Part shown: positions 16,728-23,525 of the stretch, one piece after another
How positions within the stretch are numbered: position 1 is the first letter of the stretch
How the letters are laid out: every line of letters starts with the position of its first letter
Origin: UBA3071 sp965369635
GTDB lineage: Bacteria > Chloroflexota > Anaerolineae > UBA3071
Reading direction: 5' to 3'
Length of the DNA: 30,450 nt
NCBI GenBank assembly: GCA_965369635.1
Contig: CBDURC010000009.1
Span: 1-30,450, forward strand
Notes under the pieces: generated by a model
Seen by the model: the letters and a program-made list of their open reading frames with translations, nothing else
Told to the model about the DNA's origin: nothing
Database searches by the model: none
Program-made: the position numbers and the translations under genes

Positions 16728-17483
16728 ATGATTGTACTGCCAGCGATTGACCTGCGTGGAGGGCGAGTTGTGCGGCTGCGGCAGGGTCGAGCCGAGCTGG
16801 AAACAGTGTACCACGACGACCCGGCGATGGTGGCCCGCCGTTGGGTGGCGCAGGGTGCGGAATGGCTGCACGTGGTCAACCTGGACGGAGCCCTCGGTGC
16901 AGCGCGGTCCAGGCAGCGCGCCACGCGAGAGCCGCTCAATTTGCAGCATTTGCAGCAGATACGCACCGCGGTGCCGGATACGCCGATCCAGTTCGGCGGG
17001 GGGCTGCGGACGCTGGACGACATCGAACTGGTGCTGGAGATGGGCGCGACGCGAGCGGTTCTGGGCACGGTGGCCGTCAGGGAACCGGAGTTGATGGCAG
17101 AGGCCGTGCATCGTTTCGGTTCCGAGCGGGTGGCGGTCGCCCTGGATGCCCGCCGGGGGCTGCTGGTGACTCATGGTTGGCTGGAGACGTCAGATGTGAC
17201 AGCCGTAGCGCTGGGGTTGGCGATGAGTGAGCGGGGCGTGCGATACGCCATCTACACTGACACCCTGCATGACGGGATGCTTGACGGCCTGAACGTGGAA
17301 GACACGGCGGCGCTGGCCCATGCCACTGGGCTGCGGGTCATCGCCTCCGGCGGCGTGGCTACGCTGGACGACGTCCTTCGCCTGCGGGAACAGGAACCGG
17401 CAGGGATCGAGGGTGTGATCATTGGCCAGGCGCTGTATGGCGGCGCGCTGTTGCTTTCAGAGGCCATCCAGGCTGCACGCTGA
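16728..17483 (+). CDS. hisA: ProFAR isomerase (phosphoribosylformimino-AICAR-phosphate isomerase)
   Basis: TIM-barrel Amadori isomerase of histidine synthesis, paralogous to HisF. The 251-residue protein keeps the catalytic aspartate D8 (LPAIDLRGGRVV) and the second one in IYTDTLHDGML near residue 178. Phosphate-binding loops QFGGGLRT and IASGGVATLDDV are in place. Start is ATG, 6 nt after hisH. A 27-bp repeat begins immediately after the stop codon. Confidence 0.96.
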   Translation: MIVLPAIDLRGGRVVRLRQGRAELETVYHDDPAMVARRWVAQGAEWLHVVNLDGALGAARSRQRATREPLNLQHLQQIRTAVPDTPIQFGGGLRTLDDIELVLEMGATRAVLGTVAVREPELMAEAVHRFGSERVAVALDARRGLLVTHGWLETSDVTAVALGLAMSERGVRYAIYTDTLHDGMLDGLNVEDTAALAHATGLRVIASGGVATLDDVLRLREQEPAGIEGVIIGQALYGGALLLSEAIQAAR

Positions 17484-17510
17484 ATCGGTTCTATGGGCTC
17501 CACCGGCTGA
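17484..17510 (+). repeat. 27-bp repeat directly after the hisA stop
   Basis: A slightly diverged unit (ATCGGTTCT, ATGGGCTCC, ACCGGCTGA) abuts the hisA stop codon. The following 85 bp (17511-17595) contain no gene or repeat that I can recognise. Confidence 0.9.
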
Positions 17511-17595
17511 TAACGTAAGTCCGGGAGGACACCGAACAGCGTGGGGCTGACGGGGGAGCGCCTCAGCACTCACGGTCTCTTGGGATAGCGCGTAG

Positions 17596-17730
17596 TTCGG
17601 TTTTATCGGTCCCATCGGCTGGATCGGTTCTATCGGCTCCATCGGCTGGATCGGTTCTATCGGCTCCATCGGCTGGATCGATTCTGTCGGTTACATTGGC
17701 TGGATGAGTTCTATCGGCTCCATCGGCTGA
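17596..17730 (+). repeat. Five-unit array of the 27-bp repeat, hisA-hisF gap
   Basis: Exactly five 27-bp units. Units 2 and 3 (17623-17649, 17650-17676) are identical; units 1 and 4 are diverged. Units 1-4 end in CTGG and the last ends in CTGA. The array fills most of the untranslated gap before the hisF ribosome binding site, so it must be transcribed with the operon. Confidence 0.95.
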
Positions 17731-17749
17731 CAGTGTTGGAGGGAAGGAC

Positions 17750-18511
17750 ATGTTGGCAAAGCGCATCATTCCATGCCTCGACGTGAGGGACGGGCGTGTC
17801 GTCAAGGGGGTTCGCTTCGTCGACTTGCAGGACGCCGGCGACCCTGTGGAGCAGGCGATGGTCTACGATGACGAGCATGCTGACGAGCTGGTCTTCCTTG
17901 ACATCACCGCCTCGCATGAGCGCCGCGACATTGTGGCTGACATGGTGCGCCGAGTGGCCGATGCCATCTTCATCCCGTTTACCGTTGGCGGAGGGCTGCG
18001 CACCGTGGAAGACATCCGGGAGATTCTGGCCGCTGGCGCCGACAAGGTCTCTATCAACACTGCCGCCGTCCGGCGCCCGGATTTGATCAGCGAGGCGACG
18101 AAACGGTTCGGTAGCCAATGCATTGTGGTGGCCATTGATGGCAGACGAAGCATGGATTCCACCCGTTGGGAGGTGTACGTCAACGGAGGGCGAGTTCCGA
18201 CGGGGTTGGAGGCGGTTGAATGGGCCCGGCAGGCCGAGGCTCGGGGCGCAGGCGAAATCCTGTTGACCAGCATGGACCGCGATGGTACCCTGGACGGCTA
18301 TGACCTGGAGCTTACACGAGCCGTGGCCGAGGCTGTCTCTATTCCTGTCATTGCCTCTGGTGGCGCTGGTCGGCTGGAGCACTTCCACCAGGCACTGACT
18401 ATGGGAAAGGCGAGCGCAGCGCTGGCTGCATCGCTGTTTCACTATCGGCAGTTGAGCATCAGCCAGGTGAAAGCATACCTGGCAGAGCGGGGCGTGCCGG
18501 TGCGGCGCTGA
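17750..18511 (+). CDS. hisF: Imidazole glycerol phosphate synthase, cyclase subunit
   Basis: Cyclase subunit that uses ammonia from HisH to make imidazole-glycerol phosphate and AICAR. The 253-residue TIM barrel has both catalytic aspartates at standard positions, D11 (IIPCLDVRDGRVVKG) and D130 (VVAIDGRR). TVGGGLRTVEDI and VIASGGAGRLEHF are the phosphate-binding loops. Start is ATG preceded by TTGGAGGGAAGG. The gene is intact and free of repeats. Confidence 0.97.
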   Translation: MLAKRIIPCLDVRDGRVVKGVRFVDLQDAGDPVEQAMVYDDEHADELVFLDITASHERRDIVADMVRRVADAIFIPFTVGGGLRTVEDIREILAAGADKVSINTAAVRRPDLISEATKRFGSQCIVVAIDGRRSMDSTRWEVYVNGGRVPTGLEAVEWARQAEARGAGEILLTSMDRDGTLDGYDLELTRAVAEAVSIPVIASGGAGRLEHFHQALTMGKASAALAASLFHYRQLSISQVKAYLAERGVPVRR

Positions 18512-18525
18512 CCTGGAGGTGAGGA

Positions 18526-19296
18526 ATGCCGAACCTGGAAGGACCGGTAGCTGAGATTAGCTGGGATGAGCGAGGGCTGGTGCCCGTGGTGGTGCAGGAT
18601 GCCCTCACGAGCAGGGTGCTGATGCTGGCCTACATGAACGCTGACGCGCTGGCCCGCACGCTGCAGAGCGGCGAGACCTGGTTCTGGAGCCGCAGCCGAA
18701 GAAAGCTGTGGCACAAGGGGGCCACCTCTGGAAGCACGCAACGGGTCGTGGAATTGCACTACGACTGCGATGCAGATGCGCTGTTGGTCCGAGTGAATCC
18801 TCGGGGGCCGGCCTGCCACACCGGGCAAACCAGTTGTTTCTACCGTCGCCTACCTGGCTCGCCATCGGTTCTATCAGCTCCATCGGCTGGATCGGTTCCA
18901 TCGGCTCCGTCGGCTGGATCGGTTCCATCGGCTCCGTCGGCTGGATCTGTTCTATCGGCTCCATTGACTGGATCGGTTCCATCGGTTCCATCGGCTGATC
19001 CCGACGGATTCGCAGGCAAGAGGGTGCTGGACAGCCTGTGGTCTGTGATCCAGGACCGCAAGGCGAACCCGAAAGATGACTCCTACACCTGCCACTTGCT
19101 GTCCGCTGGCGAGCCGGAGATGCTCAAGAAGCTGGGCGAAGAGGCGATAGAGGTCATCGTCGCGGCGCAGAGTGAGGGGGACGAGCGGCTGGTGAGCGAG
19201 CTGGCCGACCTGGCCTATCATGCCCTGGTACTGTTGGCTGCCCGAGAGCTTTCCTGGACCGACGTAGAGGAGGAGCTAGCGCGTCGCTTTAGCTAG
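18526..19296 (+). CDS. hisIE: Bifunctional phosphoribosyl-AMP cyclohydrolase / phosphoribosyl-ATP pyrophosphohydrolase with repeat linker
   Basis: Carries out steps 2 and 3 of histidine synthesis. The HisI domain (residues 1 to about 108) has FWSRSRRKLWHKGATSG and the zinc-binding DCDADALL, GPACHTG and CFYR. The HisE domain (about 163-256) has VIQDRKANP, KKLGEEAIEVIVAA and ELADLAYH. Between them lies a linker of about 45 residues made of five 9-residue repeats: SVLSAPSAG, SVPSAPSAG, SVPSAPSAG, SVLSAPLTG, SVPSVPSAD. These come from an in-frame array of the 27-bp repeat (18864-18998). The fusion itself is common; this linker is not. Start is ATG with GGAGGTGAGG. It is the last gene of the operon. 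Confidence 0.96.
   Translation: MPNLEGPVAEISWDERGLVPVVVQDALTSRVLMLAYMNADALARTLQSGETWFWSRSRRKLWHKGATSGSTQRVVELHYDCDADALLVRVNPRGPACHTGQTSCFYRRLPGSPSVLSAPSAGSVPSAPSAGSVPSAPSAGSVLSAPLTGSVPSVPSADPDGFAGKRVLDSLWSVIQDRKANPKDDSYTCHLLSAGEPEMLKKLGEEAIEVIVAAQSEGDERLVSELADLAYHALVLLAARELSWTDVEEELARRFS
18864..18998 (+). repeat. Five-unit array of the 27-bp repeat inside hisIE
   Basis: Five complete units, the same number as in the hisA-hisF gap. The first four end in CTGG and the last in CTGA, read out of frame as GCT GAT. Units 2 and 3 are identical. Third-codon changes (CTA/CCA, TCA/TCG) are scattered. The array encodes the interdomain linker. Confidence 0.95.
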
Positions 19297-19407
19297 CGGA
19301 CGACATTCCCGCTGTCGTGACGTGTGTCCCGATGTCAGGAAAGTCAATTCGCTCTCGAAGAGGCTTGACGGCGCTTGGGGGATGCCGGAGGCTTCAGAAA
19401 GCCCAAT

Positions 19408-19436
19408 TTGACATCTAGCGGGAACTGTGATATAAG
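19408..19436 (+). promoter_or_regulatory. Promoter of the lysW operon
   Basis: TTGACA at 19408-19413 and TATAAG at 19431-19436 with a 17-bp spacer. Transcription should begin near 19443, giving an untranslated leader of about 245 nt before lysW. The 110 bp between hisIE and this promoter show no gene. Confidence 0.8.
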
Positions 19437-19442
19437 TAGTGA

Positions 19443-19616
19443 CAATCTGAGACGGGAATGAACATTCCATGACACCGTTCGACAGGCGAAACTCCAGGCG
19501 TATCAGCCCTAAGCGTTTCCCAGCCAAGCCTCGGCCCTGGGGAGTTTCGCCCTGCTGCACGTTCCTGTCACGGAGGTGAGTTCTACGTAACCAGCGATTA
19601 GACAGATTGCAACTGC
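19443..19616 (+). ncRNA. Structured leader of unknown class upstream of lysW
   Basis: The leader contains a perfect 11-bp long-range helix, GGCGAAACTCC (19485-19495) with GGAGTTTCGCC (19541-19551), enclosing about 45 nt that could form further stems. A small hairpin, GGAATGAACATTCC, lies at 19455-19468. GACAGG (19481-19486) can also pair with CCTGTC (19564-19569), giving an alternative fold. A terminator follows. I see neither the conserved lysine-riboswitch core nor a T-box bulge. It may be a new attenuator or riboswitch for lysine or arginine genes. Confidence 0.5.
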
Positions 19617-19657
19617 AGGCCGACTCTCCAGATACGCTGAGAGGGTTGGCCTTTTTT
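19617..19657 (+). terminator. Intrinsic terminator (attenuator) before lysW
   Basis: A 12-bp stem, AGGCCGACTCTC (19617-19628) pairing with GAGGGTTGGCCT (19641-19652), is followed by a run of T to 19657. It lies 33 nt before lysW, after a strong promoter, so it works as a conditional attenuator rather than an operon end. Confidence 0.85.
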
Positions 19658-19689
19658 CGTTTTTCAAACCATAACAAGGAGGAATCACC

Positions 19690-19854
19690 ATGGTTGAGTG
19701 TCCTGAATGCGCTGCCGAACTGCAGTTGCCCGCCGATGTGGAGGTGGGAGAGATCCTGACCTGCACAGACTGCGGCGTTGAGTTGGAAGTCATGGGGATG
19801 GATCCCATCGCCCTAGACTTGGCTCCGGAAGAGGAAGAGGATTGGGGTGAGTGA
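19690..19854 (+). CDS. lysW: Amino-group carrier protein LysW
   Basis: Small acidic carrier protein that protects the amino group of 2-aminoadipate (or glutamate) during lysine/arginine synthesis. The 54-residue protein begins MVECPECAAELQL and has four zinc-binding cysteines (C4, C7, C25, C28). It ends in the diagnostic EDWGE, whose terminal glutamate E54 forms the isopeptide bond with the substrate. Start is ATG with AAGGAGG 7 nt upstream. The stop overlaps a possible GTG start of the next gene. The acidic tail (PEEEEDWGE) fits its known electrostatic docking to the pathway enzymes. The identification is very secure despite the small size. Confidence 0.96.
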   Translation: MVECPECAAELQLPADVEVGEILTCTDCGVELEVMGMDPIALDLAPEEEEDWGE

Positions 19855-19856
19855 GC

Positions 19857-20711
19857 ATGAGGGTTGGTGTACTCTGTTCTCGCGTCCGTGTCGAGGAGAA
19901 GCTCATCTTCAAAGCGCTGCGGGACCGGGGTGTGGATGGTGAGAGGGTTGACGCCAACACCATCACTCTCAGCCTGTCCGGGGGTCTCGTCGGCTACGAC
20001 GTGATTCTTGTCCGATGCCTGAGCCATTCACGCGCCCTATACGCGAGCAAGCTGCTTGGCGACAACGGACAGCGCATGGTCAATGACCACGAGGTCATCG
20101 CCACCTGCGGCGACAAGTTGCTGACCAGCCTGGCGTTGGCCCAGCGTGGCGTCCCCACGCCGCGCACGAAGGTGGCGTTCACACCGCGGGCAGCCCTGGA
20201 GGCTATCGAACAGATGGGCTACCCGGTGGTGCTGAAGCCCCTGAACGGCTCGTGGGGACGGCTCTTGGCCAAGATCAACGATAGAGATGCGGCGGAGACG
20301 ATCCTGGAACACAAGCATACGCTTGGTGGCCACCGCCATTCCATCTTCTACATCCAAGAGTACATCGAAAAGCCCGGACGCGACATCCGCAGTTTCGTCG
20401 TCGGTGACAAGGTCATTGCGGCCATCTATCGCCACGCGCAGCACTGGATCACCAACACGGCTCGGGGAGGGGAGGCTAGTGCTTGCCCCATCACTCCCGA
20501 GGTCGAACGCATCTCCCGCGCGGCGGCCGAGGCGGTAGGCGGCGGGGTTCTGGCCGTGGACATTCTGGAGGCCCCTGATGGCCGCCTGTTGGTGTCGGAG
20601 GTTAACCACACGCCGGAGTTTCGCAACAGCATCGCCCCCACGGGGGTGGATATCGCCGGTTGCATTGTTGACCGCGCCCTGGAGGTGGCTGATATGGAAC
20701 CCGGAAAGTGA
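19857..20711 (+). CDS. lysX: LysW-2-aminoadipate ligase (LysX type), first copy
   Basis: ATP-grasp ligase that joins the amino group of 2-aminoadipate to the C-terminal glutamate of LysW. The product is 284 residues. Visible motifs are MRVGVLCSRVRVEEKLIF at the N terminus, GYPVVLKPLNGSWGRLLAKI for ATP binding, FYIQEYIEKPGRDIRSFVVGD, and EVNHTPEFRNSIAPTGVDI at the C terminus. The last, with Asn after EFR, resembles my recollection of the Thermus LysX motif. The ATG at 19857 aligns with the start of the following paralogue; a GTG at 19851 is an alternative that would overlap the lysW stop. Its assignment to aminoadipate rather than glutamate is inference. Confidence 0.9.
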   Translation: MRVGVLCSRVRVEEKLIFKALRDRGVDGERVDANTITLSLSGGLVGYDVILVRCLSHSRALYASKLLGDNGQRMVNDHEVIATCGDKLLTSLALAQRGVPTPRTKVAFTPRAALEAIEQMGYPVVLKPLNGSWGRLLAKINDRDAAETILEHKHTLGGHRHSIFYIQEYIEKPGRDIRSFVVGDKVIAAIYRHAQHWITNTARGGEASACPITPEVERISRAAAEAVGGGVLAVDILEAPDGRLLVSEVNHTPEFRNSIAPTGVDIAGCIVDRALEVADMEPGK

Positions 20712-21655
20712 AGCTGGGCATCCTCTGTTCTCGCATACGTTTGGAAGAGAAGCTCATCTTCCAGGCCCTAGAACAGCAAGGCGTCGGGTACGATCGCCTG
20801 GATGAACGGCATTTGGACCTCCGACTACAAGCCAACAGCTTGGTCGACCACTATGATGTGATATGGTGTCGCTCCATCAGTCACACCCGGGCCCTGTACG
20901 CCCTCAATATCTTAAATAGCTGGGGCATCAAGACAGTGAACAGCTATGCGGTGGTGCACACCTGCGGCGACAAGGTGCTGACCACCATGGCTCTCATCCG
21001 CCACGGCGTTCCCACACCGCGCACCGTAGTGGCTCTCGGTGTTGAAGCAGCCCTGCGAACCATCGAGGAGATGGGGTATCCGGTGGTGCTGAAGCCGGCC
21101 ATGGGCTCGTGGGGGCGATTGCTGAGCAAGGTCAACGATCGAGAAACAGCCGAGGCGGTCTTGATGCATAAGGCCAGCTTGGGCGGGCCGCTGCACAGCG
21201 TGTTCTACATCCAGGAATACGTGGACAAGCCTGGCCGGGACATCCGTACGATGGTGATCGGCGACGAGGTCGTGTATGCCATGTATCGCCGCTCCGACCA
21301 CTGGATCACCAACACCGCGCGCGGCGGAGAGGCACTGCCCTGTCCCATCACTCCTGACATCAGGGAGCTGTCGCTGGCGGCAGCCCTGGCAGTCGGTGGG
21401 GGGATCCTGGCCATGGATCTGATGGAGACTGCGGATGGCCGCTTGCTAGTCAACGAGGTGAATCACACGCCTGAGTTCCACGGCGCCATGCAGGCGGTGG
21501 ACGTGGACATCGCAGGAAAGATGGCCGAGTACGTGCTGGCGCAGGTTGGGCAGGGGTGCAAGGGCGCTAGGGTGCAGGGGTGCTCCTCTGCTCCTCTGCT
21601 CCCTGGCTCCTCCGCACAGATGGGGAGGGGAGATTCATGTTGCAGGCATCCATAG
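20708..21655 (+). CDS. Second LysX/ArgX-type LysW ligase
   Basis: Tandem paralogue of the preceding ATP-grasp ligase, sharing MKLGILCSRIRLEEKLIFQAL, GYPVVLKPAMGSWGRLLSKV and FYIQEYVDKPGRDIRTMVIGD. The substrate-end motif differs: EVNHTPEFHGAMQAVDVDI instead of EFRNSIAPTGVDI. In Sulfolobus one LysW serves a lysine ligase (LysX) and an arginine ligase (ArgX) that share the later enzymes. The arrangement here suggests the same, with this copy a candidate ArgX acting on glutamate. Its GTG start overlaps the previous stop as GTGA. About 35 extra C-terminal residues (VGQGCKGARVQGCSSAPLLP and onward) come from low-complexity DNA at 21541-21615 and overlap the lysY start by 19 nt. Confidence 0.88.
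   Translation: MKLGILCSRIRLEEKLIFQALEQQGVGYDRLDERHLDLRLQANSLVDHYDVIWCRSISHTRALYALNILNSWGIKTVNSYAVVHTCGDKVLTTMALIRHGVPTPRTVVALGVEAALRTIEEMGYPVVLKPAMGSWGRLLSKVNDRETAEAVLMHKASLGGPLHSVFYIQEYVDKPGRDIRTMVIGDEVVYAMYRRSDHWITNTARGGEALPCPITPDIRELSLAAALAVGGGILAMDLMETADGRLLVNEVNHTPEFHGAMQAVDVDIAGKMAEYVLAQVGQGCKGARVQGCSSAPLLPGSSAQMGRGDSCCRHP
21581..21610. repeat. Short tandem repeat in the 3' end of the second ligase gene
   Basis: Two TGCTCCTC units, then TGCTCCC and TGGCTCC, preceded by GGTGCA-rich sequence from 21555. It encodes the non-conserved tail of the second ligase and lies before the lysY ribosome binding site. Confidence 0.65.
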
Positions 21656-22674
21656 TCGGCGCATCGGGATACGTGGGAGGGGAACTGCTGCGGCTGTTGC
21701 TAGACCATCCCCTGGTAGACGTGAAACAGGCTACTTCGGAGCGTTTTGCCGGACAGCCCGTTCACCTGCTGCACCCCAATCTGAGAGGGCGAACCAACCT
21801 CCGCCTGCTGCCCATGCAGGAGTTGGTGGCCTGCGATGTGCTTTTCACCGCACTCCCCCATGGTGGGGTGGCGCCTTTTATCAAGGAATTGGCTGCCATC
21901 GCCGGGCGCATCGTGGATCTGAGCGCCGATTTCCGCCTCCGCGATTCTGCTGAGTACCCGCGGTGGTATGGCTGGGAGCATCCGGCTCCCCAGTGGCTGC
22001 CCCGCTTCGTCTACGGCCTGCCCGAGTTTCACCGCGAACAGCTTAGGGAAGCCCGCTATGCCAGCGGTGTGGGCTGCAACGCCACAGTCATCAACCTTGC
22101 GTTGTGGCCGCTTTGTCGTGCTGGCGTGATCGGCAAGACGGTGGTGGAGGTCAAGGTCGGCTCCTCGGAGGGGGGCGCCAAGCCCACACGCGCTTCCCAC
22201 CATCCGGAGCGCACTGGCGTCATCCGCTCGTTTGCCCCGACTGGCCACCGACACATGGCGGAGTTGCTGCAAGAGCTGAGCTTCAACGGACGACGACCCG
22301 ACATCCACATGTCAATCACCTCGGTGGAACTGGTGCGTGGCGCACTGGCCACGGCTCACTGCTTCCTCAACGAGGACCTGAGCGAGAAGGATATCTGGCG
22401 ACTGTACCGTCAGGCCTACAGGGATGAGCCTTTCATCCGCATCGTCAAGTTCCGCCGGGGATTTTATCGCTATCCTGAGCCCAAGATCCTCGCCGGATCC
22501 AACTACTGCGACATCGGCTTCGTCAGAGAGAAGGGGAGCAACCGGCTGGTGGTCATCTCCGCACTGGACAATCTGATGAAGGGCGCTGCCGGTACGGCCG
22601 TGCAGGCAATGAACGTGATGTGCGGTTTCGAGGAGACAACTGGGCTGAGGTTCCCAGGGCTGCATCCGGTCTAG
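21637..22674 (+). CDS. lysY: LysW-aminoadipyl 6-phosphate reductase (ArgC family)
   Basis: NADPH-dependent reductase that converts the LysW-bound acyl phosphate to a semialdehyde; homologous to ArgC and probably used for both lysine and arginine here. The 345-residue protein has the nucleotide-binding GASGYVGGELLRLLL at the N terminus and the catalytic C147 in GVGCNATVINLAL. HPERTGVIRSFAPTGHRHMAEL matches the LysY/ArgC family. Start is ATG 21637 with GGGGAGGGG upstream; in-frame codons from 21580 read through repeat sequence and are not expected to be translated. A heptamer repeat array begins at the last base of its stop codon. Confidence 0.93.
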   Translation: MLQASIVGASGYVGGELLRLLLDHPLVDVKQATSERFAGQPVHLLHPNLRGRTNLRLLPMQELVACDVLFTALPHGGVAPFIKELAAIAGRIVDLSADFRLRDSAEYPRWYGWEHPAPQWLPRFVYGLPEFHREQLREARYASGVGCNATVINLALWPLCRAGVIGKTVVEVKVGSSEGGAKPTRASHHPERTGVIRSFAPTGHRHMAELLQELSFNGRRPDIHMSITSVELVRGALATAHCFLNEDLSEKDIWRLYRQAYRDEPFIRIVKFRRGFYRYPEPKILAGSNYCDIGFVREKGSNRLVVISALDNLMKGAAGTAVQAMNVMCGFEETTGLRFPGLHPV

Positions 22675-22715
22675 AGATTGGAGACTGGAGACTGGAGACC
22701 GGAGATTGGAGACTG
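22674..22715. repeat. Heptanucleotide tandem repeat, 6 units, lysY-lysZ gap
   Basis: Six 7-mers in a row: GAGATTG, GAGACTG, GAGACTG, GAGACCG, GAGATTG, GAGACTG. They fill the whole gap between the lysY stop and the lysZ start except CAGAAC, leaving no clear Shine-Dalgarno other than the purine-rich repeat itself. The unit is the reverse complement of the 7-mer at 440-467. Confidence 0.9.
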
Positions 22716-22721
22716 CAGAAC

Positions 22722-23525
22722 ATGATCGTAGTCAAGATCGGTGGTGCGGAAGGGCTGGGCATCGAACCGCTCTGCGCTGATGTCGCACACCTGGTCAGAG
22801 ACGGGACGCAGGTGGTGCTCGTTCACGGCGGCTCTTTTCAGACCAACGTCATTTCCGAGAAGCTGGGCAAACCGCCTCGCTTCGTCACCTCGGTCTCAGG
22901 CCACGTCAGCCGCTACACCGACAGGGAGACGCTGGAGATCTTCGCCATGGTGGTGGCCGGCAGGGTGAACAAACTGCTAGTAGAGCGACTGCAGGCATTG
23001 GGAGTGAACGCTCTTGGCTTGTCAGGCCCTGATGGTCGGCTGCTGGCGGGGCGGCGAAAGTCGACGCTGAAGATCGTGGAGAAGGGCAAACGCAAGGTGC
23101 TGCGCGGTGAATGGAGCGGCGTCATACAGCAGGTCAACGTCTCTTTGCTGAGGCTACTCCTGAATCAGGGCTACGTGCCGGTCATTGCCCCGCTGGCCAT
23201 CAGCGAGGAGGGAGAAATGCTCAACGTGGACGGGGACCGGGCGGCGGCGGCCGTGGCCGCAGCACTGCAGGCCGAGACTCTCATACTCCTGTCCAATGTC
23301 CCTGGCCTGCTGAGGGACTTTCCAGACGAAAGATCGTTGATACGCAACATCGGGCGTGGGGAAGTAGAGAGTTGTCTTCCCTGCGCCCAGGGACGAATGA
23401 AGAAGAAGCTGTTGGGAGCCAGGGAGGCTCTGGCAGGCGGAGTGCGTCAGGTGATCCTCGGCGACGGACGGATCGACTCGCCAGTCAGCCAGGCGCTAGG
23501 GGGCAAAGGAACGGTGATCCAATGA
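22722..23525 (+). CDS. lysZ: LysW-aminoadipate kinase (ArgB family)
   Basis: Amino acid kinase that phosphorylates the side-chain carboxylate of LysW-bound 2-aminoadipate (and probably LysW-bound glutamate). The 267-residue protein starts MIVVKIGGAEGLGIEPLC, with the phosphate-binding KIGG and VLVHGGSFQTNVIS, and has VSGHVSRYTDRETLEIF, LNVDGDRAAAAVAAAL and MKKKLLGAREALAGG further along. Start is ATG 22722; the upstream in-frame stretch is the heptamer array and the lysY end. GAGACTG may act as a weak ribosome binding site. The stop overlaps the lysJ start (ATGA). Confidence 0.93.
   Translation: MIVVKIGGAEGLGIEPLCADVAHLVRDGTQVVLVHGGSFQTNVISEKLGKPPRFVTSVSGHVSRYTDRETLEIFAMVVAGRVNKLLVERLQALGVNALGLSGPDGRLLAGRRKSTLKIVEKGKRKVLRGEWSGVIQQVNVSLLRLLLNQGYVPVIAPLAISEEGEMLNVDGDRAAAAVAAALQAETLILLSNVPGLLRDFPDERSLIRNIGRGEVESCLPCAQGRMKKKLLGAREALAGGVRQVILGDGRIDSPVSQALGGKGTVIQ

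Noticed and set aside
17457..17805. Minus-strand frames rich in ADGADRTDP and PMEPIEPI repeats
   Set aside because: They are translations of the repeat array, which has no stops in most frames; there is no gene signal.
17596..18998. CRISPR array
   Set aside because: The 27-bp units follow each other directly without unique spacers, and no cas gene is present.
19443..19657. Lysine (L-box) riboswitch
   Set aside because: The position before lysine genes is suggestive, but the conserved L-box core segments are not found.
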